A DNA stretch of 63,045 bases. It comes from Clostridia bacterium. Lineage in GTDB: Bacteria; Bacillota; Clostridia; Christensenellales; Aristaeellaceae. This document shows, one piece after another, positions 8,651 to 16,614 of this stretch. The stretch lies in the NCBI GenBank assembly GCA_017549335.1, contig JAFYVB010000014.1, forward strand, positions 1 to 63,045. Direction: 5' to 3'. The position numbers and the translations under genes were made by a program. The notes under the pieces are model-generated. The model ran no database searches. It was not told the DNA's origin and saw only the letters and a program-made list of their open reading frames with translations. Position 1 is the first letter of the stretch. Every line of letters begins with the position of its first letter.

Positions 8651-9493
8651 ATGCAGGAATATCTCACAAGAACGCGTCTTGGCGCGGCCATCGATAAATT
8701 GGGCAGTACGCTTTTGATCCTCTTTGCAGGCATGGGGACTTTTTTCCTTTTATGGGGCATCCGTCCCGTCTCTGTATTGGCAGGCACCGCCTTGGGGATC
8801 ATGCTGCTGGTACTGCGGGAAAGCACCCGCAAGCAGCGGCTGCGGCGGCGCGAGGACGCCCTCCGGCGGCGCATCGGCGGTGAAATAAAGCTGGAACAAT
8901 GGCTTTTGACGCCGCCGCGGCGGGCGCATTTCGAAGCAGCGCTTTTGCTGTCGCAGGCGTACAATCTTTCCCCCAAAACGGCAAACGAAGACGGCGCCCT
9001 GTGCATCAATCCCGATACCGGCGAAAAAATGCTGATCTTCTGCGGGCAGGTTCACCGGAAGGAAGAATTCTCCGTGCGTGACGTGGCCGCTCTCCAGCGA
9101 ATATGCCTGAAAGAAAAAATCCCGCGGGGCGTAGTTTGCGGCATCGGGCGCATCAGTCCGGAGGCAAGGCAGCAGGCGCTGCTTTCCCCCGTCCTCCGCA
9201 TCATCCACTACGACAAAATGATCGCCCTGGCCGGCGCGGCATGGCCTGCAACGGACGACCAGCTGATCGCTTTGGGACGCCGCAAGCATCAGGGACAGAT
9301 GGAAAAAATGCTGCTGGGCACCATCCTCTCCCCCTCCCGTGACCGCAATTATCTCACCTACGGCCTTCTGTTGTGCGTCCTGTATCTCATCTTCGGCATG
9401 CGCGCCTGCCTTATACCGGGGATCGTCTGTCTGATCCTGATGGCGCTGTGCCGTATCGCAGGCCGAAAACCCGCGCAAATCGACGCCTTGTAA
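8651..9493 (+). CDS. Membrane protein of unknown function
   Basis: 280 residues. Two hydrophobic segments near the N-terminus (about 20-55, LLILFAGMGTFFLLWGI and VLAGTALGIMLLVL) are followed by an Arg-rich linker. A soluble domain of about 150 residues comes next, then a C-terminal pair of hydrophobic stretches (LLLCVLYLIFGM, IPGIVCLILMALC). The soluble domain (GEKMLIFCGQVHRKEEFSV, GVVCGIGRISPEARQQA) loosely recalls Mrr-like nuclease-fold domains of membrane proteins, but I see no clear catalytic motif. Start at the ATG at 8651 behind AGAGAGG. It lies divergent from nadD and upstream of the sigma factor. Confidence 0.6.
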   Translation: MQEYLTRTRLGAAIDKLGSTLLILFAGMGTFFLLWGIRPVSVLAGTALGIMLLVLRESTRKQRLRRREDALRRRIGGEIKLEQWLLTPPRRAHFEAALLLSQAYNLSPKTANEDGALCINPDTGEKMLIFCGQVHRKEEFSVRDVAALQRICLKEKIPRGVVCGIGRISPEARQQALLSPVLRIIHYDKMIALAGAAWPATDDQLIALGRRKHQGQMEKMLLGTILSPSRDRNYLTYGLLLCVLYLIFGMRACLIPGIVCLILMALCRIAGRKPAQIDAL

Positions 9494-9507
9494 CATTTCC
9501 CTCCGAC

Positions 9508-9537
9508 TTGACGCTGAGCAAGAAAATATTGTATAAT
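9508..9537 (+). promoter_or_regulatory. Promoter of ECF sigma operon
   Basis: TTGACG (9508-9513), 18-base spacer, TATAAT (9532-9537). It looks like a housekeeping sigma-A promoter, not an ECF-type autoregulated one. Confidence 0.75.
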
Positions 9538-9603
9538 TTGAGGGCGGAAAATGCAAAATTTTTTTGAAATATATGCAAGAAAACGAAAGGGTAATGCGTT
9601 ATT

Positions 9604-10143
9604 ATGGATGAAGGGCGTCAAAAGGTGCGTGAACCGATGTCCGAAGCGGAATTCTCGCAATGGTTCGACGTGCTCTACACGCGCTATGCGGATGACGTGA
9701 TCCGCGTAAGCTATTTCTATCTTGGCGACCGCGCCAAAGCAGAAGACGTGTGCCACGATGTATTCGTAAGCCTGTTTACCAACCGGCCCGACCTGGAGGA
9801 AGGAAAGGAAAAATCCTGGCTTTTGAAGGTGGCGCTCAACCGCTGCCGCGACATCTGGCGCTCTGCATGGCTGCGCCGTGTGGTGATGGGAAGTCCTGTG
9901 TTCGAAGTGATTCCCGGGCCCGACACCATCGGTCAGCATCTTGAAAAAACGGAAGTGCTGCAGGCAGTCAACAGCCTTCCCCCGGAATTCCGCGAAATAT
10001 TCATTCTGCATTATTATCAGGGCTACGGGATCAGCGAAATTGCGCAGATCACAGGCGTAGCCGAGGGCACGATTTCCAGCCGTTTGTCCCGAGGACGCAA
10101 GAAGCTGCAAACCGTGCTTGGAGAAGGAGGCGAAGAAGCGTGA
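9604..10143 (+). CDS. ECF-type RNA polymerase sigma factor
   Basis: 179 residues. Region 2 covers YTRYADDVIRVSYFYLGD through AEDVCHDVFVSLF, and region 4 covers LPPEFREIFILHYYQGYG through EGTISSRLSRGRKKLQ, with an intact helix-turn-helix. There is no region 3 or extra C-terminal domain. Start choice is uncertain: the ATG at 9604 has AAAGGG about 12 bases upstream, and an in-frame ATG at 9637 has AAAGGTG at a similar distance. It is directly coupled to the next gene, a membrane protein of the kind that usually restrains such sigma factors. Confidence 0.92.
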   Translation: MDEGRQKVREPMSEAEFSQWFDVLYTRYADDVIRVSYFYLGDRAKAEDVCHDVFVSLFTNRPDLEEGKEKSWLLKVALNRCRDIWRSAWLRRVVMGSPVFEVIPGPDTIGQHLEKTEVLQAVNSLPPEFREIFILHYYQGYGISEIAQITGVAEGTISSRLSRGRKKLQTVLGEGGEEA

Positions 10144-11132
10144 AGCGATTGGAACAATTGCCGGAAATGACAAACGATATGCTGGGCGGGCTTCACGCCA
10201 CGCAAGAGCTGAAAAACGAAATTCTCAAAGACGCCAAGGCCGCCATGCAGGACGGAAAGGCGCATCTGCGCTCTTCTGCATGGGAGTCCAAGCGCATCAA
10301 GCAGCACGGCCCCCGCAATAAGAGCACTTTCCAGCGTTCTCTTGCCATGGCCTGTATGCTGGTGGTGCTGCTGGGCTCGGTGGTGGGCTTCCCCACGCTC
10401 ATTGGCATGGACATCAAAAACAAGCAAAGCGCCATCGTGACCCATACGGGCGGCGAGCCTTCCCTTGACAATATCGCCACCGTGGCGCTTGACGTGCCTC
10501 AGGGCAGCATGGTGATCTCCCAGCGCGCAAAGCCCGCTTACCGCGGCGTGTGGGCAAGCGCAAGCGGTGCAAACTTCCCCCTGATCTGTGTGGAAGGCCG
10601 CTATTACCGCCTGCTCACCAATCCCACTGACCTGGGCAATGACCTGCTGGGCAAGGCACTTGGCACCGTAGACACCTATACCAGTGAACCCGCACTTGCA
10701 AGCAGCGGCATCGTCAGCAACACCGCCAAGGAAGGCACCAAGGTCTATGCCGTATCCGGCATGAAGGACGCCATGGTCGCCGCAGAGGTAGACGGAAAAA
10801 TGCGCGCCTTCCAGCGCGTATCCTTCGGCAGCAGCGCCCTTGTGGGCGGCGAAACGCTTGCCAATACGCTGAAGGCTGATAAAGTCGTAGCCATGGAGCT
10901 GACAAAAGTTGGCACCGTGACCGATAAAACCGAAGCGCAGAAGCTGTACAAGATCCTGACCGACAATGCCTTCCTCGCCCGCGCCGGCGCCAGCGAAACC
11001 TCCTCCTCCCTGCTGATCCAGCTGGAAAACGGTCTTGTTCTGCAGATGGCTGTCCGCGATGAAAGCGTCATGGCTTGCGGCACGTGGAACTGCCCCGAAT
11101 TCTTCGAAGCCTTCGAGAAGGCTGTTAAGTAA
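10140..11132 (+). CDS. Probable membrane anti-sigma factor / sigma-operon partner
   Basis: 330 residues starting at GTG 10140, whose last bases form the sigma factor's TGA stop (GTGA overlap); GGAGG lies 9 bases upstream, so translation is coupled. A basic cytoplasmic N-terminus (about 1-62) is followed by one membrane segment (SLAMACMLVVLLGSVVGF, about 63-80) and a ~250-residue outside domain with no known motif. No zinc HxxxCxxC anti-sigma motif is visible. Position and topology suggest an anti-sigma factor that senses something outside the cell; this is inference from context. Confidence 0.65.
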   Translation: MKRLEQLPEMTNDMLGGLHATQELKNEILKDAKAAMQDGKAHLRSSAWESKRIKQHGPRNKSTFQRSLAMACMLVVLLGSVVGFPTLIGMDIKNKQSAIVTHTGGEPSLDNIATVALDVPQGSMVISQRAKPAYRGVWASASGANFPLICVEGRYYRLLTNPTDLGNDLLGKALGTVDTYTSEPALASSGIVSNTAKEGTKVYAVSGMKDAMVAAEVDGKMRAFQRVSFGSSALVGGETLANTLKADKVVAMELTKVGTVTDKTEAQKLYKILTDNAFLARAGASETSSSLLIQLENGLVLQMAVRDESVMACGTWNCPEFFEAFEKAVK

Positions 11133-11145
11133 AAAACGCATACAA

Positions 11146-11174
11146 AAACCGACCGTGATTACGGTCGTTTTTTT
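11146..11174 (+). terminator. Bidirectional terminator
   Basis: Stem GACCGT/ACGGTC with AAAAA before and TTTTTTT after, between the convergent sigma-operon and pcp genes. Confidence 0.8.
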
Positions 11175-11178
11175 GTGT

Positions 11179-11781
11179 TTACAGGCAATTCTCAATGATC
11201 GCTTCGATGGCCTCCACGATCTTTTCTAGAGGCAGAGAGGGCATCTGGGGCTTATCCTGCGTCTGCTCGGGAATATGGGGCACATGGATAAAACAGGCTT
11301 TTACATGGGGCATATTCCGCCGGGCGTAATGCAGCACGTCGTAAATCAGACTGTTGCACACATAAGTGCCTGCGGTGTTGGAAATGCGGCAAGGAATTGC
11401 TTTTTCCTGCACCGATTTGACCATCTGCTTGACGGGCAGTGTGGCAAAGTAGGCGGCAGGACCGTCCGTTTCGATCAATTCATCCGTCATCACCTGTCCC
11501 GCATTATCGGGAGAAGCCGCATCCATCACATTTATGGCCACGCGCTCGGGCGTAACGGCGTCGCGTCCTCCGGCCTGACCGATGCAAATAATAGCGTCAG
11601 GCTTTTCTTTTTCCATGGCTTCGCACACAACGCGTCCTGCCTCGCGATAAACAACGGGAACCTGCAGCTTCACGATCTGCAGGCTCCCGATCGTATTTTT
11701 CACGCTGCGCACGGCCTCAAGAGCGGGGTTGATCCTTTCCCCGCCAAAGGGTTCAAAGCCTGTCAACAGCAGTTTTTTCAT
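11179..11781 (-). CDS. pcp: Pyroglutamyl-peptidase I
   Basis: Cytoplasmic cysteine peptidase that removes N-terminal pyroglutamate. 200 residues, normal for the family. TGFEPFGG opens the protein (residues 6-13). The Cys/His/Glu triad is readable in GTYVCN (Cys near 143), FIHVPH (His near 166) and the VAINVMDA region with a conserved Glu before it. I start it at ATG 11781 behind AGGGAGA; a longer frame upstream has no ribosome site. The acetyltransferase gene ends 13 bases upstream. Confidence 0.95.
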   Translation of the reverse strand: MKKLLLTGFEPFGGERINPALEAVRSVKNTIGSLQIVKLQVPVVYREAGRVVCEAMEKEKPDAIICIGQAGGRDAVTPERVAINVMDAASPDNAGQVMTDELIETDGPAAYFATLPVKQMVKSVQEKAIPCRISNTAGTYVCNSLIYDVLHYARRNMPHVKACFIHVPHIPEQTQDKPQMPSLPLEKIVEAIEAIIENCL

Positions 11782-11794
11782 TTTTATCTCCCTG

Positions 11795-12595
11795 TTACAG
11801 CGGAAGTCCGGGCAGTACAGCCGTAGTGCGCACTTTCTGTGCACCGGCAGAGCGCATCAGCCCCATCTGCGCAGCATTGCGGGAAAAGGCACGGGTAGAG
11901 ATCTGCTGAACACCCTTTTCGCGCAGGATATCGCAGGCCGCACCGATCACCGCCTTGGCAAAGCCCTGACGGCGATAGTCCGCACGCACATACATCCCCA
12001 CCAGCGTGGCTTCGGGGCCGCGGCCGGTGAACAGCGCTTCGCACACGGGATGATTGCCGCGGTAGTAGCCGATGGCCAGGAAATGCTCCATCTCCATGCA
12101 GCGGGCAAGGAATTCGGCGTCAATGGGCGCAATGCGATAAGCGTTGAAGCGCTCCAGGAAGGCCATCGTTTCCTGCGGTGTGCGGAAGGATACCTGATCG
12201 AAATTACAGGATACCGGCGCCCGCGCAGGCCACATGGGCAGCGGGAAACGGTACAGATCCTCCGTATCGTCCATTTTGAAGCCCGCCTTGGCGTAGAAGT
12301 TGGTCATGTCCCAATCCTCAGGCGAAAGCTGGGCATAAAGCCTGCCTTTTACCTGAGGCGCCTGCGCGCGCAGCTGCTCTGCCCGCGCCAGAAGAGCGCC
12401 GAGCAAAAGATTTCTGCCCGCCGGCTGCGCATCGATCTGCATATATACATGCAGCGGCGCTTCGGGATACATTTCCCCCTGCATGAACATGGTCACATAG
12501 CCCATGCCCATTTCTACCATGCGGTCGTTGGTAACAAAGATGCAATCCTCGGGCGGAATGCCCTGATAAGGCGCAATCGGATGTGTCAGATGCAT
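11795..12595 (-). CDS. Tandem GNAT-type N-acetyltransferase
   Basis: 266 residues built of two GNAT folds. The first (1-115) is weakly conserved (RAEQLRAQ...YAKAGFK). The second (about 130-266) has the acetyl-CoA loop VRADYRRQGFAKAVIGAAC, close to the RxxGxG/A motif. Only the second looks able to bind acetyl-CoA well. The acceptor substrate is unknown. The ribosome site before the ATG is weak (TGAGGA). It sits 32 bases downstream of the GMP-synthase-like gene and just before pcp in the same direction. Confidence 0.75.
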   Translation of the reverse strand: MHLTHPIAPYQGIPPEDCIFVTNDRMVEMGMGYVTMFMQGEMYPEAPLHVYMQIDAQPAGRNLLLGALLARAEQLRAQAPQVKGRLYAQLSPEDWDMTNFYAKAGFKMDDTEDLYRFPLPMWPARAPVSCNFDQVSFRTPQETMAFLERFNAYRIAPIDAEFLARCMEMEHFLAIGYYRGNHPVCEALFTGRGPEATLVGMYVRADYRRQGFAKAVIGAACDILREKGVQQISTRAFSRNAAQMGLMRSAGAQKVRTTAVLPGLPL

Positions 12596-12627
12596 GCGTA
12601 TTCCTCAGTTCGCTTTCAAATTTTGTA

Positions 12628-14082
12628 TTATTGCCATTCCACGCCGCTGTGACGGCTATAGCTTGTCAGGTCGTACACCACGCGGGATACTTCGGGACGT
12701 TCGCGGCGGATACGGTCCATCACGCGTTCCAGCAGATCATAGGGCAGCCTTGCCGCATAGGCCTGAGCCGTTTCGGTGGAGGTCACCGCACGCAGCGCAA
12801 TGACCGCCCGGGGATCATCCCCCGCCATGGGCGTCAGCACGGCAAAATGCTGCCACAGTTTTCTCAATTGACCGGAAGATGCAAGTTCCTCGGTAAAGAT
12901 CCGATCCACCGCGCGCAGCGTCTGCAGCCTTGCGGGGGTAACGTCCCCAAGGATCCGCAGCGCCAGACCGCTGCCGGGGAACGACTGTCTTGTTACGATT
13001 TCTTCGGGCATTCCAAGAGCGGTACCCACCAAACGGATCTCGGTTTTGAACAGCTCCCGCAAAGGCTCGATCACAGGCACTTCCGCCTGCGGGGAAGGAC
13101 GCTTTCCACAAGCGATGGCACTGAGCACGTCGCTTGCATTGGTACCGCGGACGATCGCGGATACCTCCCCCACCGTTTTCATGGTTTCATCCAGAATGTT
13201 CTGCAGCGTCCGGCCAATGATATACCGTTTTTTGTCGGCATCCGTCACGTCTTCCAGTGCCTGCAGAAATCTTTCCTGCGCCTGTACATGGATGATCTCC
13301 ATGCCCACCTGATCGCGGTAGAAGGTAAGCACCTTTTTGGCTTCGCCCTCGCGCAACAGACCGGTATCGATAAAAATACCAATCAGCCGGCCGCCCAGCG
13401 CCTTATGGGCCAGCATGGCGCTTACGCCGCTGTCAAGGCCGCCCGTCATGGCGCATACCGCCCGGCCTTCCCCGACACGGCTGCAAATATTCTCCGTTGT
13501 ACGTTCAAAGAATGCGTCATACGTCCACCAGCGGGTGCAGCCGCATACTTTTTCAGCAAAGTTCATCAAAAGCTGCATACCGTCCGTATCGTTTTGCTCC
13601 AGCGTAAACTGGACGCCGTATACGGGGCGATCCTGCAGCATAAAACCGACAGGCTCCTGCAGGGCTTCCGCCAATGCCACGGCGCCTTCGGGCATGCGCA
13701 GACGGCGCACGTTATGGAGCATTCGCTCACAGTCGTCAATGCCGTTTGTCAGGGGACATTCCCTGAAGCGCACGGCGCCGATGCTGTTGCAAATCGCCGT
13801 TTCAAGAGCGTCGCCGCCCAGCTTTCTGCACAGATAGGCAGCGGCATCGCCCAGTGCGAGGATCGGCCACTGCCCGTGAACCAAATCCTCATTCAGCCCG
13901 GAGGGCATGCCGCCCTTTACGCCGCCGGCAAGAATCAAGCCTCTGGGATCCCGTTCCCTGACTTCCTCCAGAGTAACGTTTCCCGGAACGATCTCGCAGT
14001 AAATATCCTCAACGCGCAGCGCACGGGCAATGGACCGGCTGCTGCTTTCGTCAAAATTGAGGATCAACAACATATCGTGCAT
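12628..14082 (-). CDS. Divergent GMP-synthase-like PP-loop ligase with dead glutaminase domain
   Basis: 484 residues in the GuaA layout. The class I glutamine-amidotransferase domain (1-180) is degenerate: the nucleophile Cys position is Gly78 (ILALGDAAAY), and the catalytic His is Thr160 (YGVQFTLEQ) with Glu162 kept. The ATP-pyrophosphatase domain (about 195-365) has TGGLDS (213-218) instead of SGGxDS. The dimerisation domain keeps FPGSGL and VVYDLTS. The usual HHNVGGLP region is shortened, and the terminal KPP motif that contacts XMP is replaced (YSRHSGVEW). It may use free ammonia, or a different acceptor. Good site GGAGG before ATG 14082. Confidence 0.8.
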   Translation of the reverse strand: MHDMLLILNFDESSSRSIARALRVEDIYCEIVPGNVTLEEVRERDPRGLILAGGVKGGMPSGLNEDLVHGQWPILALGDAAAYLCRKLGGDALETAICNSIGAVRFRECPLTNGIDDCERMLHNVRRLRMPEGAVALAEALQEPVGFMLQDRPVYGVQFTLEQNDTDGMQLLMNFAEKVCGCTRWWTYDAFFERTTENICSRVGEGRAVCAMTGGLDSGVSAMLAHKALGGRLIGIFIDTGLLREGEAKKVLTFYRDQVGMEIIHVQAQERFLQALEDVTDADKKRYIIGRTLQNILDETMKTVGEVSAIVRGTNASDVLSAIACGKRPSPQAEVPVIEPLRELFKTEIRLVGTALGMPEEIVTRQSFPGSGLALRILGDVTPARLQTLRAVDRIFTEELASSGQLRKLWQHFAVLTPMAGDDPRAVIALRAVTSTETAQAYAARLPYDLLERVMDRIRRERPEVSRVVYDLTSYSRHSGVEWQ

Positions 14083-14085
14083 GAG

Positions 14086-14979
14086 TCAGCCTCCTGCTTC
14101 ATCCGATACAACCTGAAAATTCGAATCGTCATTCCAATACTTTACCGCATATACCTCACTCAGCGTAAGCTGGGTGTGATGATTGGCAATGCCTGTGGGC
14201 TCCTTGCCGGTATCCTGCTGGAACTTCATCACCGCCTGGGTGGTAGACGGCCCGTAAAAGCCCGTGGCATACTGCTGATCAAGGTACCCCAGATACACCA
14301 GCTTGTCCTGCAGACTTTGTACTTTCACACCTTCACAGCCGTAACGCATGACGGTATCCACAATATCGCGGGGCGTACCGTAGCCCAGAACCCGGGGATC
14401 CTTCAGCTCATGGGAGTTTCGCTGTACGCGGTCGGGCAGATTACCCTCCAGCACATGGGCACGAATCACGCCTTTTTCATCCACGGTACAGTATTCCACC
14501 ATAGCCACATGAGAGGTGTTGATCCCGTCCACCGTATAGAAAACCCAGTCGCCGGGCTGAGGCACATAGCTGCCGGAAGAAAGCGTTTCTTCCTCTCCGA
14601 CGTACCACTGAGAGCCCCACTCTTCCACATGACCGTTGCGCGCCACGTAGCGACCCTGCTTTAAAAACCAGCGAAGACCCACATTCTGCCCCGAATACAT
14701 GGGGTAGACTTTTTTCAGCAGTTTGGTGCCAAGCGCCTGATCCACCTGATCAACACACCAGCACAGATACTCTGCGCACCACTGCGCCTGAGGATTGCCC
14801 GCCCATTCGCCGTACTTGGAGTAGCCGTTTTTCTCCGTATAGCCAAGTTCGTTTACAGCGATCTCAAGCAGCTTTTCAATATACTGCGGAACAGGATACG
14901 CAGGCTCTATCTTTGTTTCTGCAGCGCAAGGCAAACACAAACAAAGCAGAAAAACCCAAATCAGCACCGCAGCACGCAT
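14086..14979 (-). CDS. Secreted CHAP-domain hydrolase with peptidoglycan-binding domain
   Basis: 297 residues. A signal peptide (RAAVLIWVFLLCLCLPCAAE, cleavage after about residue 21) is followed by a CHAP-type amidase/endopeptidase domain. That domain has WCAEYLCWC (catalytic Cys), PGDWVFY and SHVAMVEY (catalytic His). A C-terminal PG_binding_1 module follows (VQSLQDKLVYLGYL...STTQAVMKFQ). It should cut cell-wall peptides outside the membrane. Start at ATG 14979 behind GGGAGG; an upstream in-frame ATG is less suitable. It has its own promoter. Confidence 0.85.
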   Translation of the reverse strand: MRAAVLIWVFLLCLCLPCAAETKIEPAYPVPQYIEKLLEIAVNELGYTEKNGYSKYGEWAGNPQAQWCAEYLCWCVDQVDQALGTKLLKKVYPMYSGQNVGLRWFLKQGRYVARNGHVEEWGSQWYVGEEETLSSGSYVPQPGDWVFYTVDGINTSHVAMVEYCTVDEKGVIRAHVLEGNLPDRVQRNSHELKDPRVLGYGTPRDIVDTVMRYGCEGVKVQSLQDKLVYLGYLDQQYATGFYGPSTTQAVMKFQQDTGKEPTGIANHHTQLTLSEVYAVKYWNDDSNFQVVSDEAGG

Positions 14980-15013
14980 TGTTTCCTCCCGGCAGTACAT
15001 TATTATTCAATGT

Positions 15014-15042
15014 ATTATACAATATTATGTGCGATTTGGCAA
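15014..15042 (-). promoter_or_regulatory. Promoter of CHAP hydrolase gene
   Basis: Minus-strand TTGCCA (15037-15042), 17-base spacer, TATAAT (15014-15019). It probably also serves the GMP-synthase-like, acetyltransferase and pcp genes, which follow with 3-32 base gaps. Confidence 0.75.
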
Positions 15043-15067
15043 CAAAGACAGTGCACGGTTTGATTTT

Positions 15068-15622
15068 TTACAGCATTCCCGTATGCAGCAGGAAGCTCCT
15101 TATCCCCATTCCGATCAGAATACCTCCGCCCAAAATGCACGCAAGGCGTCTGCATCTGCCGGTTACGCGGTGACCGAGAAATGCGCCGAAGGCGGACATA
15201 ACAAAGGTACAGGCGCCTGTCACAAGGGAAGCAAAAAAGATATTGACCTCAAAAAAAGCAAAAGTGACGCCTGCCGTCAGCGCGTCCATGCTGGTGGCAA
15301 GCGCCAGCGGAAAAAGCTTTGCAAAGCCGAGCCCGGCAGAATGCGTTTCTTCCTTCCCTGCTTCCCGCAGCATATTGGCGCCCAGGCAGGAAAGCAGCAC
15401 CAGCGTTACATAATGATCATATCGGGCGATCGCCTGTGAAAAGCATTTTCCCAAGGCATAACCTGCCGCGGGCATACCCGCCTGAAAGGCGCCGAACCAC
15501 GTGCCGATTCTGCACGCGCCCCGCAAATCCATGTGCTTTTCCGCCATTCCCTTGCATACTGCTGCGGCAAACGCATCCAGCGACAAGCTCCACGCCACAA
15601 TCAGCAATTCGATTTCCCGCAT
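15068..15622 (-). CDS. mntP: MntP-family manganese efflux pump
   Basis: Membrane protein of 184 residues with six predicted helices in two repeats, each with the acidic signature of the family: SLSLDAFAAAV (repeat 1) and ATSMDALTAGV (repeat 2). MntP exports Mn(II). The start at 15622 follows GAGGGGG. Many mntP genes sit behind a yybP-ykoY Mn riboswitch; here the only upstream space is a 53-base gap holding a terminator, so I see none. Confidence 0.88.
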   Translation of the reverse strand: MREIELLIVAWSLSLDAFAAAVCKGMAEKHMDLRGACRIGTWFGAFQAGMPAAGYALGKCFSQAIARYDHYVTLVLLSCLGANMLREAGKEETHSAGLGFAKLFPLALATSMDALTAGVTFAFFEVNIFFASLVTGACTFVMSAFGAFLGHRVTGRCRRLACILGGGILIGMGIRSFLLHTGML

Positions 15623-15635
15623 CCCATCCCCCTCA

Positions 15636-15668
15636 AAAAAGCCGCCGGAATCCTCCGGTGGCTTTTTA
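15636..15668 (-). terminator. Rho-independent terminator
   Basis: Minus-strand stem AAGCCACCGGAGG/CCGGCGGCTT region followed by TTTTTT. It ends the FliB-like transcript just before mntP. Confidence 0.75.
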
Positions 15669-15675
15669 TATGCCG

Positions 15676-16596
15676 TTACATTTGGGATAATGCGTTAAGC
15701 AGCGCGTCGATATTCTCGTCGGAATATTCGATCTCGGCAGAGTAGCGGCGGCTGATCTCCACCGCATCGGCCAAGGACGGATTCTCCATCCGCCCCAGCA
15801 GCGCGCGGATCATCTTCACGCTCAGCACCGCAAAAGCTGCACGCTCGGCAAGGAATCCGTCGTAGAGCGCTCCCGCCAGATGGCGGTAAAGAAAATAATG
15901 CAAAAGCTGTTCGGACACGGTATCCCAGGCTTTATCAAGCGCTGCAGGCTGTCCGTTTTTGAGATCGTTCAGATTCCCGTCCCACATGGGATCAAGCCTT
16001 TCAAGGCTTTCATACAGCGCCGCCCATTCCGCCCATGAGAGCGCGGGCAGCGAAATGCTGCAGGTATCGAGGATCTTTTCCATCCTTGCCTCGATGGAAA
16101 GCGTTCTGTCCTGCGTCAGCGCAAAAAGCGTTTCCCGCAGCTGCAAAAGCGCCGCTTCTTCCTCGTCGGGAGACACATCGCTTTCCCCTTGGCACAAAAG
16201 CTGCACAGGCTCTTTTCGGGAAAGGATCAGTTCCCCCGCTGCCTCGCAGCACAGACCGACGCCTGCTTCCGTTCGATCGGAAAGCTCGTTGTAAAACCGC
16301 GGATGATCGCTGCAGATGCAGCACAGCGCCCCCTCGCCCTGCGCGATGATAATATCGCACAGGTTCTGCTCATTGAGGAAAGGACAGCGCTCGCCTTCGC
16401 CCAGCACAAAATGGGGCGCATCCCCTTCCATACAGATATTTTGGCGCAGCCTGTCTCCCAGTTCACCCTTCAAAGACCGGTAAAAACAAAGGGTATCGTC
16501 ATCTACGTCGATCTCCCAGCCGATGCAGCAATTATGCTTGCATTCCCCGGCGATGCAGCGGAAGGCGGCGTAATAATCCGGTGCAATTTGTTTCAT
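15676..16596 (-). CDS. FliB-like (flagellin lysine-N-methylase family) Cys-rich protein
   Basis: 306 residues. The N-terminal FRCIAGECKHNCCIGWEIDV, then RCPFLNE, CDII, LCCICSDHPRF and GLCCEAAGELIL form the Cys-rich core of proteins annotated as flagellin lysine-N-methylase (FliB). The cysteines probably bind an Fe-S cluster or zinc. There are no flagellar genes in this window and the family is common in non-flagellated Clostridia, so the name may mislead; the true substrate is unknown. A weak site (GAGGGAC) precedes ATG 16596, 18 bases after the Gfo/Idh/MocA gene. Confidence 0.75.
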   Translation of the reverse strand: MKQIAPDYYAAFRCIAGECKHNCCIGWEIDVDDDTLCFYRSLKGELGDRLRQNICMEGDAPHFVLGEGERCPFLNEQNLCDIIIAQGEGALCCICSDHPRFYNELSDRTEAGVGLCCEAAGELILSRKEPVQLLCQGESDVSPDEEEAALLQLRETLFALTQDRTLSIEARMEKILDTCSISLPALSWAEWAALYESLERLDPMWDGNLNDLKNGQPAALDKAWDTVSEQLLHYFLYRHLAGALYDGFLAERAAFAVLSVKMIRALLGRMENPSLADAVEISRRYSAEIEYSDENIDALLNALSQM

Positions 16597-16614
16597 TTGT
16601 CCCTCGCAGCGTTC

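Noticed and set aside
12583-14664. Long plus-strand frame opposite the GMP-synthase-like gene
   Set aside because: Shadow of the minus-strand gene, which has recognisable domain motifs even though it is divergent.
15623-15675. Mn-sensing yybP-ykoY riboswitch before mntP
   Set aside because: Only 53 bases are available and they hold a simple terminator hairpin.
15676-16596. Reading the FliB-like gene as evidence of flagella
   Set aside because: No flagellar genes are in the window and this Cys-rich family is common in organisms without flagella.
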